Positions 6,011-11,775 of a DNA stretch of 11,775 nucleotides are shown one piece after another. This DNA comes from Leptolyngbyaceae cyanobacterium CSSed165cm_216 (GTDB lineage Bacteria > Cyanobacteriota > Cyanobacteriia > Phormidesmidales > Phormidesmidaceae): NCBI GenBank assembly GCA_007135385.1, contig SLIY01000363.1:1-11775 (forward strand), read 5' to 3'. The first letter of the stretch is position 1; every line of letters starts with the position of its first letter. Made by a program: the position numbers and the translations under genes. A model generated the notes under the pieces. The model was not told the DNA's origin. It saw only the letters and a list, made by a program, of their open reading frames with translations, and did not search any database.

Positions 6011-7188
6011 CTACTCTGCAAATTCCCCCCCTGGCTACGCCGCGACTGTTGGACTATCTCCACCGCCGCCGGGGCGAGATGCAGACTCTGCTCGAAACCC
6101 TGGTACAAGTGGAAACCCCCTCCACCGTGCCCACGGCCCAGGCCCCGATGCTGACCTTGCTGGCGCAAGAACTGCGGCGGCGGCGGTTCCGGGTGCGATC
6201 GCTCTCCGGTCGCCACACTGGGGGCCATTTGTTTGCGATCGCCCCCCGCCCCCCCCAACAGCCCGCCCAGCTGCTGATCGGCCACTGCGACACCGTCTGG
6301 CCCGTGGGCACCCTAGCCCACATGCCCCTCACCGTCAGCCAGGGCAAACTCTATGGCCCCGGCAGCTACGACATGAAGGCGGGCCTGGTGATCCTGCTGT
6401 TTGCGTTGGATGCAGTGCAGGCCCTGGGCGGCGACTGGCCCATCGCCCCTGCGGTGGTGATTAACTCCGACGAAGAAATCGGCAGTGGTGAATCTACCCG
6501 GTTGATTCGGCGGTTGGCGCAGGTGTGCGATCGCGCTTTCATCTTCGAGCCCTCCCTCGGCCCCCAGGGGCACCTAAAAACCGCCCGCAAAGGGGTGGGC
6601 CGCTTTACCGTCACCGTCTTTGGTCAGGCCGCCCATGCTGGCCTCGATCCCGACAAGGGGGCCAGCGCCATCCTGGAACTCTCCCACGTCATCCAGCAGC
6701 TGTTTGCCCTCAACGATCCTGACCGGGGCATCACTGTCAACGTCGGCACCATCGATGGCGGCCTGCTCCCCAACGTCATCGCCCCCAAAAGCCGGGCCGT
6801 GGTGGATGTGCGGGTGCTGCACCAGGCCGATGTGCCTACCCTAGAGGCCGCCATTCATGGTCTGCAGCCCATCACCCCCGGTACCCGCCTAGAAATCACT
6901 GGCCGCATCGGTCGTCCCCCCATGGAAGCCACCCCGAGGAACCAGCACCTCTGGCAGCTGGCCCAAACCGCCGCCGCCGACCTGGGCCTTGCCCTTGACC
7001 AAGAAACCGCTGGCGGCGGCTCCGACGGCAACACCACCAGTCTTTACACCGCCACCCTCGACGGCCTCGGCGCCGTCGGCGATGGGGCCCACGCCCCCGG
7101 CGAATTTGTCTACCTCGACTCCCTGATCGAACGCGCCGCCCTCACCGCCAAACTTCTAGTTGCCGAACCCCTCAACCCTAAAACCTGA
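6007..7188 (+). CDS. M20 family zinc peptidase, glutamate-carboxypeptidase (CPG2)-like
   Basis: A 393-residue co-catalytic zinc hydrolase of the ArgE/DapE/CPG2 superfamily. All expected residues are visible: H93 and catalytic D95 in GHCDTVW, bridging D122 in GSYDMKAG, catalytic E156 and metal ligand E157 in NSDEEIGS, E181 in FEPS and H362 in GDGAHAPGE. The inserted dimerisation domain includes GQAAHAGLDPDKGASAI (206-222) with the conserved H210. The family removes C-terminal glutamate or other residues from N-acyl amino acids and small peptides. The GHCDTVWP and KTARKGVG segments favour the CPG2-like branch over DapE. No signal peptide is seen, so it should act on cytoplasmic substrates. It overlaps the preceding gene by four bases and is followed after 110 bases by a DUF1611 gene, suggesting a joint role in N-acyl-glutamate or muropeptide-derived metabolism (inference). 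Confidence 0.88.
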   Translation: MTTLQIPPLATPRLLDYLHRRRGEMQTLLETLVQVETPSTVPTAQAPMLTLLAQELRRRRFRVRSLSGRHTGGHLFAIAPRPPQQPAQLLIGHCDTVWPVGTLAHMPLTVSQGKLYGPGSYDMKAGLVILLFALDAVQALGGDWPIAPAVVINSDEEIGSGESTRLIRRLAQVCDRAFIFEPSLGPQGHLKTARKGVGRFTVTVFGQAAHAGLDPDKGASAILELSHVIQQLFALNDPDRGITVNVGTIDGGLLPNVIAPKSRAVVDVRVLHQADVPTLEAAIHGLQPITPGTRLEITGRIGRPPMEATPRNQHLWQLAQTAAADLGLALDQETAGGGSDGNTTSLYTATLDGLGAVGDGAHAPGEFVYLDSLIERAALTAKLLVAEPLNPKT

Positions 7189-7240
7189 ATTTTTCTCCGT
7201 TCACCACCGATCGACCATTTGGACAGACACACAGGTCTGC

Positions 7241-7298
7241 ATCCACCCCTCCACCCCTCCACCCCCTCACCCATTCCCCCCCCACTCCCCCACGCCCC
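7241..7298. repeat. C-rich low-complexity block, G-quadruplex potential on the minus strand
   Basis: Seven runs of three to eight C lie within 58 bases (7246-7249, 7254-7257, 7262-7266, 7270-7272, 7276-7283, 7287-7291, 7295-7298), separated by short spacers. CCACCCCT is repeated in tandem at 7243-7258 and once more imperfectly. The minus strand therefore satisfies the four-G-run rule several times over. The last C run touches the ATG of the DUF1611 gene, and no Shine-Dalgarno is present there. Confidence 0.7.
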
Positions 7299-8312
7299 AT
7301 GCCTCCCCGCTACTTCCTCTCCACCCTCACTCGCATTGCCGACTTCGACCGCCGTCCCTTTGACGTGCAGCCCCTGCCCAAGGCCGATTGGGCCACCGGC
7401 GATTACGTGGTCGGTCAGGTGCAAACGGGCAAAGGCCCCCTGGCCCAGGTGGAACTGGCGACGGGGCGCATGGCTCGCCAGGTGGAAGGGGACTTGGTGA
7501 TTGGGGCCTTTGGCATTCGCAAGGCCACCCTGGAGGCGGTGGGCGATTGGCAGTCGATTCAAGCCGACGGACTGATGCAGAACCTGACCCTGGCAGGATT
7601 GTTTGGCCGCCTGACCTCCGCCTCTTACCTGCTGCCGCAATTACCCACCCTGAGCTACGAGGGCCATGTGGTCCGCCAGGGGCAAAAGGTGCAGATGCAG
7701 GATTTTGTCCCCAAGCTCTCCCCCGTCCCCTACAACCGACCGACCATTTTGATCATTGGCACGTCGATGTCGGCAGGCAAGACCTCGACGGCGCGGGTGA
7801 TGATTCACTTGCTGAAACAGCTGGATTTGAAGGTGGTGGGCGCCAAGCTCACCGGGGCCGGACGCTACCGCGATATTCTGGCAATGGCCGATGCCGGGTG
7901 CGATCGCATCTTTGACTTTGTCGATGTCGGTCTCCCCTCCTCCATCGCTCCACCGGAGGACTTTCGCACCTCGTTGCATGCTCTACTGTCGCTGATGCAG
8001 GCGGAACAGCCCGATGTGGTGGTGGCTGAAGCCGGCGCCTCGCCCCACGAGCCCTACAATGGGGCGATCGCCATGGCGGCCCTGGCCCCGCAGGTGATAT
8101 TCACCGTGCTTTGCGCCTCTGACCCCTATGCGGTAGTGGGGGTGAGTCAGAGCTTTGGCCTTCAGCCCGATGTGGTGACTGGCGTGGCCACTAGCACCAC
8201 GGCTGGCGTTGAGCTGGTCGAAAAACTGACTGGAGTACTGGCCCTCAATTTGGCCGAAAGCACCGCTCAGGAAAAACTTTTGGCTCTGCTGAAGGCCGCA
8301 TTGAGCCTGTAA
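7299..8312 (+). CDS. DUF1611 P-loop protein, DgcN-like (putative D-glutamate N-acetyltransferase)
   Basis: A 337-residue DUF1611 protein. The N-terminal Rossmann-like domain (about 1-140) contains GDYVVGQV and LVIGAFGIRKA. The C-terminal P-loop domain (148-335) has Walker A GTSMSAGKT (154-162), GAKLTGAGRYRD (181-192), FVDVGLPSS (207-215), and VVAEAGASPHEP (241-252) in a Walker-B-like position. As I recall, a characterised member, DgcN, N-acetylates D-glutamate in a D-glutamate catabolic route; other members commonly pair with dipeptide epimerases. Neither activity is proven here, and no epimerase is in the window. The gene follows the M20 peptidase in the same direction, and a CPG2/ArgE-type hydrolase would fit an N-acetyl-glutamate or murein-peptide pathway (inference). 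The start is set by sequence likeness only; upstream lies the C-rich block. Confidence 0.85.
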   Translation: MPPRYFLSTLTRIADFDRRPFDVQPLPKADWATGDYVVGQVQTGKGPLAQVELATGRMARQVEGDLVIGAFGIRKATLEAVGDWQSIQADGLMQNLTLAGLFGRLTSASYLLPQLPTLSYEGHVVRQGQKVQMQDFVPKLSPVPYNRPTILIIGTSMSAGKTSTARVMIHLLKQLDLKVVGAKLTGAGRYRDILAMADAGCDRIFDFVDVGLPSSIAPPEDFRTSLHALLSLMQAEQPDVVVAEAGASPHEPYNGAIAMAALAPQVIFTVLCASDPYAVVGVSQSFGLQPDVVTGVATSTTAGVELVEKLTGVLALNLAESTAQEKLLALLKAALSL

Positions 8313-8702
8313 ATTAAAACGCGCAAAATCTGCAGCAAATCCCTTGCGACAAACGCTGTTTGGCCTTGCAAAAGATTGTTCAGATGGCTGACCAAAGGCA
8401 CAATTCTGTTCTCCTTTAACGGCTTCAGCACATCCCCCTTAAATGTGTCATCGCTTGATTGCCCAAGATTACCCACGGGGGTCATGACGCTAAGGTAGCT
8501 GGACTCCATACTTGAAACATGCCTGAAGACGGCACGAATCCTGTTAGCCAGAGGCGCTAACAAGAGCAGTATTGCAACTAATTTTGGCGGACTTGTGACC
8601 TGGTTTATCGAGGTCGCCATCGATGCCATTGCCACTTTGCCATTGCTTTTGGGTGTATTCGTGCCACGGAAGGTGCCAGTATTGAAATCAGGAGAATCGA
8701 CT
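8313..8702. other. 390-base intergenic region with a doubtful antisense reading frame
   Basis: No RNA gene or good promoter was recognised. A small hairpin, CAAAC-GCT-GTTTG (8350-8362), follows the DUF1611 stop but has no U-tract. On the minus strand a frame is open from 8836 down to 8267; counted from an internal ATG at 8620 it would encode about 117 residues with one hydrophobic segment (LVAILLLLAPLA). It lacks a Shine-Dalgarno, overlaps the DUF1611 gene end and is not recognisable as a family, so it is not called as a gene. The region probably holds the promoter of the downstream pair. It contains no HIP1 octamer. Confidence 0.35.
8690..8694 (+). promoter_or_regulatory. ribosome binding site deciding the start at 8703
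   Basis: AGGAG (8690-8694) is followed by eight bases and ATG (8703), ideal spacing. It argues for starting the following protein at 8703 rather than at the in-frame ATG at 8595, which lacks such a site and would add 36 residues. Confidence 0.75.
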
Positions 8703-10271
8703 ATGTCTTTGGAAAAACCTAGCGCCCTAGCCAATTCCATGATGGCTAGCCTATACGATGTTTTGACCAGCGGTGATAGCACCGTGCCCCCTTCAGAGGA
8801 TAATTTTCTGAGCTGGGCAACCCCTGGCATTCCCATTCAAGCCGATGACTTTGACTTTTTAAGCCAGGGCCTGACCGGCGTTGTCAACCAGGAGGCGATC
8901 AAAAATCTCGGTACCGATACAGAGACCCCAGAGATTACCCCGGAGCTACTCGATCAACTGCGCGCCACCGACACCGCTCGGCTCTATATGCAGGCCGAGA
9001 GCTTTGCCCGCATGGTAGATTTTGTGCCCGATCTGGCCAAGCTCAACAACGAGCAGTTCACTCGCCTCAGTGTGCTTAACAATGAGGGTAGCCTCTCCGA
9101 TCGCTACGAATACATCCTGCGCATGAGCCAGGTGATGCAGTCACAACTGTCTGACGACATCAAGGCCAAAATTGAACGGTTCCGGGGGCTGCTGACAGTC
9201 TCTGGCACCCGCACTGACCTACTGGGACGAGAGGAGCAATATACCGAAGACGGCCCCATCGTCAAGCTCTACCAGGAAAAAATGGCCGCCTACGAGTCTG
9301 CCGCCCTGGAATACAATAGCCGCCGCATTGCGGCCCTGGCGGCCACCCGCCCCGAAGACGTGCATTACTGGGCCATGAATGCCAATATTCTGCGCAACCG
9401 GGTCAGGGCTGCCCTGGGCGACTGGGTGTCCAGCGGCTACAAAAATGACTACGAGGCGATCAATGCCTTCATCGACCAGGTGATGCAGCGGGATATGGCC
9501 CTACTCAAGGCTCAGTACCAGGATGACCTGGACAAAGCCAAGATCAGCGGCCTAGCCTCGGGCAGCGACTTCTACTTTACGTCGTTGGTGCCGGGTAACT
9601 TTACCCGCGCCACCGGGTGGACCCAGTTTACCTTCAACTCCAGCCGCTACAACCGCTACCGCAATTCCCAGTACGCGGCCAAGGCCTCTAGCACCCGCGC
9701 CGGTGGCGGCTTTAGCCTAGGCTTTGTCACTGTTGGCGGTGGCGGCAGAGCCACTAACTCCCAGTCCTCCTACGAGTCAAAGGTGCAGTTCGACAGCCGC
9801 CGCTTCAGGCTCTCCTTCAAGATGGCCCAGGTGCTAATCAGTCGGCCCTGGTTTAAGACGGCCTTTTTGAACAGCAAATCTTGGCGCTTTGATCAAGGCA
9901 ATCCAGAGGCCAAGGGGCAGATGGTCAGCGACGGCGGCAACCCCGCCAATGGGCTGATTCCGGCCTATCCCACCGCCATGGTGGTGATCAAGGATTTGGA
10001 GCTGTCCCTGGGGCAGAGCAGTGGCTTTTCGGAGTACTTAGCAGAGTATGAACGGTCCTCTGCCAGTGGCGGCGGGGCACTGGCCCTGGGGCCAGTCAAC
10101 CTGGGGGGATCCCATCAGCGCAGTACCAGTCTGGGAGAAACCACCGCTAAGCACAGCTATAGCTTTGATGGTCAGACCATGCGGGTGCCGGGAATGCAGG
10201 TGATTGGCTTTAAGTGCCACATTCTGCCCAAGTCGCCCAACCCCCTGGAAGGCATCGAAACGTGGATCTAA
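8703..10271 (+). CDS. unrecognised protein A of a tandem paralogous pair, glycine-rich segments
   Basis: A 522-residue protein (start chosen from AGGAG at 8690) of no family I can name. Residues about 80-285 look alpha-helical and charged. A beta-rich half follows: FYFTSLVPGNF and GWTQFTF (290-311), a glycine-rich segment GGGFSLGFVTVGGGG (334-348) flanked by Ser/Thr/Asn/Gln, then FRLSFKMAQVLISRPWF (368-384), SKSWRF (391-396), SDGG and IPAYPTAMVVIKDLEL (419-434). A second glycine-rich segment GGGALALGPVNLGG (456-469) precedes the C-terminal VPGMQVIGFK and PKSPNP. The two glycine-rich segments occupy similar positions in what looks like an internal duplication. No signal peptide, membrane helix or catalytic motif is evident. 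The next gene encodes a homologous protein 108 bases downstream, probably in one transcript. The amphipathic Gly/Ser hairpins would fit a structural or membrane-interacting protein, but that is only a guess. Confidence 0.8.
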   Translation: MSLEKPSALANSMMASLYDVLTSGDSTVPPSEDNFLSWATPGIPIQADDFDFLSQGLTGVVNQEAIKNLGTDTETPEITPELLDQLRATDTARLYMQAESFARMVDFVPDLAKLNNEQFTRLSVLNNEGSLSDRYEYILRMSQVMQSQLSDDIKAKIERFRGLLTVSGTRTDLLGREEQYTEDGPIVKLYQEKMAAYESAALEYNSRRIAALAATRPEDVHYWAMNANILRNRVRAALGDWVSSGYKNDYEAINAFIDQVMQRDMALLKAQYQDDLDKAKISGLASGSDFYFTSLVPGNFTRATGWTQFTFNSSRYNRYRNSQYAAKASSTRAGGGFSLGFVTVGGGGRATNSQSSYESKVQFDSRRFRLSFKMAQVLISRPWFKTAFLNSKSWRFDQGNPEAKGQMVSDGGNPANGLIPAYPTAMVVIKDLELSLGQSSGFSEYLAEYERSSASGGGALALGPVNLGGSHQRSTSLGETTAKHSYSFDGQTMRVPGMQVIGFKCHILPKSPNPLEGIETWI

Positions 10272-10367
10272 CCCGTCGCTACTGAGGACAGGGAGCGGGC
10301 CATCAGCCACTACTGACGCCTGCTCCCCAGCCCTTGGCGATTCTGAATTGACTGTGTTGATGATTTT

Positions 10368-10372
10368 GAGGA
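10368..10372 (+). promoter_or_regulatory. ribosome binding site of the second paralogue
   Basis: GAGGA (10368-10372) lies seven bases before the ATG at 10380, a good Shine-Dalgarno that fixes this start. Confidence 0.65.
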
Positions 10373-10379
10373 CCACGCT

Positions 10380-11775
10380 ATGGATGCGATCGCCCAATTG
10401 GCCCTAATGCACAAGGCCCAGAATGTTTTTGGCAGTGACGGAACCTTCCTAAGCTTTCCGATCACGCCCTTGCAGTACACCCAGAGCGATCTGGGTTTTG
10501 CCCAGACCTTTGACGTCCCCCGCCTGAAGGAATTTTCGCTGCTGGTGAACCTGATTCCCACCGGGGAGGCATGGCAGCCCTCAGTGGCGCGCTACCTGTG
10601 GGAAGCCTATGGCAATGTGCTGGGGGGCCACGACACGCAGCTGGCCCAGTCTACCCGTACCCCGGCGGAGGAAGCCCAGTACCAGGCGGCGATGCAGTTG
10701 CTGTCGGTGACTGGGGCAGACGGCTGGCCCGAGCCTAGCCTGGCTCAGCTCACCTACAACCAGTTTCGCGACCAGATGTTCATGCTGAAGGAGGCGTACA
10801 ACGCTGCTCAGCTCACTGCCACCCTCGACCCTGACCCAGCCCGGCAGGCTCACTGGCAGGACGTGGAGGGCCCCCAGTTGCGACAGCAGATGCAAGACCT
10901 GGAGACCCGCTGGGTCAACGAAGGCTTTAAACAGGAGGTGGAAAATGCCCAAGAGGTGCGCCGCCGCCTGGGGGCCAAAAATCCCAACCAAACCTGGTCA
11001 GCCTGGCAAAGCCGCTTTAACCCCGATATCAGCGCTCTCACCGACACCGATGGGGTGCAGTTCTACCCCACCAGTTTTTCACCCGCTAACGCCTTGGAGG
11101 ATGGTTCTTGGCAGACCTTTACCCTCACCAGGGGCGAGGTGGAGAGCATGGTCAAGGCGGCCCCGGCAGAGTTGCGATCGCGTCTGGCGGCCGATCGGCA
11201 GACCTCTGATATTGAGTCCATTACCCTGGAGTTTAGCTCGGCGGCAATCCTGCGCCCCTGGGTAGATACGGATTTGTTTAAGGCTCGATTTTGGCGGTTT
11301 GGCGATCGCAGCAAACAGCTTTCTGACGGCAACATGCCCCCCGCCGGGCAATGCCCCGCCTACGTCAGCGCCCTGGTGTTTGCCCGCAACATCACCGTCC
11401 AACGAAAACGCCCCGCCACCGCTGGCACCCCTCCCAAGCCCACGTCGGCAACTCCAGAGCAGATCGAATTCTCCCAGGCAGTGCAAGCGATCCGGGGTAA
11501 CCCTTCCCTGGCGACGGTGATCGCCGCCAAACTCCCGCCGCCACTCTCCCCGGCGGCCCCTGTCCGCCGCCCTGCCGCCCCGCCGCTAAGAGTCAATCCG
11601 TCCCCTCGTGGCAGCGCGGCTCTCGGTGGCGCGACGACGGGTCCGATGGTGGCTAGACGTGCTGTTCGTGATCACCGGCTGCCAGCCCAGCGAGTCCAAC
11701 CAGGGGTGGCTAGACCTGCTGTCACCGTCCGTGACCATCGGCGGCCAGTCCCGCCAGCTCAGCTAGGGGTGGCCA
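10380..11775 (+). CDS. unrecognised protein B of the tandem pair, 3'-truncated by the window
   Basis: The frame is open from ATG 10380 to the last base (465 codons, no stop). Residues 20-75 form a possible beta domain (FLSFPITPLQY, EFSLLVNLIPTGEAW); 95-215 look helical and charged. The core then parallels protein A in order: W-V-x-x-G-[FY]-K (178-184), FYPTSFSPAN (228-237), SWQTFTL (243-249), ITLEFSSAAILRPWV (281-295), RFWRF (303-307), LSDG (314-317) and CPAYVSALVFARNITV (325-340). Protein A's first glycine-rich segment is replaced here by a charged, helical-looking stretch (251-278). After residue 341 the protein is proline/alanine/arginine-rich and probably disordered, ending in tandem repeats of about 20 residues starting at 423. 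No domain family, signal peptide or membrane helix was recognised. The homology to the upstream protein points to gene duplication and a joint function. Confidence 0.75.
   Translation, partial: MDAIAQLALMHKAQNVFGSDGTFLSFPITPLQYTQSDLGFAQTFDVPRLKEFSLLVNLIPTGEAWQPSVARYLWEAYGNVLGGHDTQLAQSTRTPAEEAQYQAAMQLLSVTGADGWPEPSLAQLTYNQFRDQMFMLKEAYNAAQLTATLDPDPARQAHWQDVEGPQLRQQMQDLETRWVNEGFKQEVENAQEVRRRLGAKNPNQTWSAWQSRFNPDISALTDTDGVQFYPTSFSPANALEDGSWQTFTLTRGEVESMVKAAPAELRSRLAADRQTSDIESITLEFSSAAILRPWVDTDLFKARFWRFGDRSKQLSDGNMPPAGQCPAYVSALVFARNITVQRKRPATAGTPPKPTSATPEQIEFSQAVQAIRGNPSLATVIAAKLPPPLSPAAPVRRPAAPPLRVNPSPRGSAALGGATTGPMVARRAVRDHRLPAQRVQPGVARPAVTVRDHRRPVPPAQLGVA
11649..11775 (+). repeat. tandem coding repeats in the tail of protein B
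   Basis: The unit begins GTGGCTAGAC (11649) and recurs at 11706, with a third start, GTGGCCA, at 11769 where the window ends. Unit 1 is 57 bases (VARRAVRDHRLPAQRVQPG); unit 2 is 63 bases, with two extra codons. Shared residues are VAR-x-AV, V-RDHR, a following proline, AQ and a final glycine. All copies keep the reading frame. The array continues beyond the window. Confidence 0.7.

Noticed and set aside
5964..7092. Multiple long frames on both strands inside the M20 peptidase gene
   Set aside because: They are overlaps in a GC-rich gene with few stops in other frames; only the frame with all M20 zinc and catalytic residues is real.
7241..7298. Rho-utilisation-like C-rich, G-poor leader
   Set aside because: Cyanobacteria generally lack Rho, so a rut function is unlikely; kept only as low-complexity/G4 DNA.
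8350..8362. CAAAC-GCT-GTTTG hairpin as terminator of the DUF1611 cluster
   Set aside because: The five-bp AT-rich stem without a U-tract is too weak to support a terminator call.
8595..8702. 36-residue N-terminal extension of protein A starting at ATG 8595, with a hydrophobic stretch like a signal peptide
   Set aside because: AGGAG at 8690 with eight-base spacing makes ATG 8703 the far better start, and no ribosome binding site precedes 8595.

Overview
The window looks like a chromosomal segment of a cyanobacterium. The octamer GCGATCGC (HIP1, the highly iterated palindrome typical of many cyanobacteria) occurs at least 14 times between 2621 and 11309. The gene content also fits: a cyanobacterial-type repeat protein, a cyanobacterial-looking DUF1611 protein and MnmE. 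No rRNA, tRNA, transposase, CRISPR array or origin was recognised. Genus cannot be fixed from sequence reading alone.

Layout. (1) 1-1670: an AT-rich stretch with about 620 bases of apparently non-coding DNA, then a gene for a phytanoyl-CoA-dioxygenase-like Fe(II)/2-oxoglutarate oxygenase. This part has no HIP1 copy and is visibly poorer in GC than the rest, so it may be acquired DNA. (2) 1686-2543: a perfect 19-bp-arm palindrome separates the oxygenase from a convergent DUF2062 membrane-protein gene. A divergent intergenic region with a nested inverted repeat and an extended -10 promoter candidate then leads into mnmE. (3) 2543-5163: mnmE (tRNA U34 modification GTPase), convergent with a gene for a two-repeat, proline-linker protein of unknown function whose gene carries several tandem micro-duplications. 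(4) 5402-8312: a co-directional cluster of a flavin-reductase-like split-barrel protein, an M20 zinc peptidase (ATGA overlap) and a DUF1611 P-loop protein related to the D-glutamate N-acetyltransferase DgcN. The last pair may act together in N-acyl-glutamate or peptidoglycan-derived D-glutamate metabolism. A C-rich block (G-quadruplex potential on the minus strand) sits directly before the DUF1611 start codon. (5) 8313-11775: a 390-base gap, then two tandem genes with good ribosome binding sites for large unrecognised proteins. The two proteins are homologous to each other: they share an FY.TS..P.N/W..FT block and an RPW...W.F...SDG...PAY block. The first carries two glycine-rich amphipathic segments. 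The second has a helical-looking segment in the equivalent place of the first of these, and a proline/arginine-rich tail with tandem repeats that runs off the window.

The most interesting material is the tandem paralogous pair at 8703 to the end, followed by the possible D-glutamate/N-acyl-amino-acid cluster and the structured intergenic regions. The housekeeping part (mnmE, DUF2062) is ordinary.
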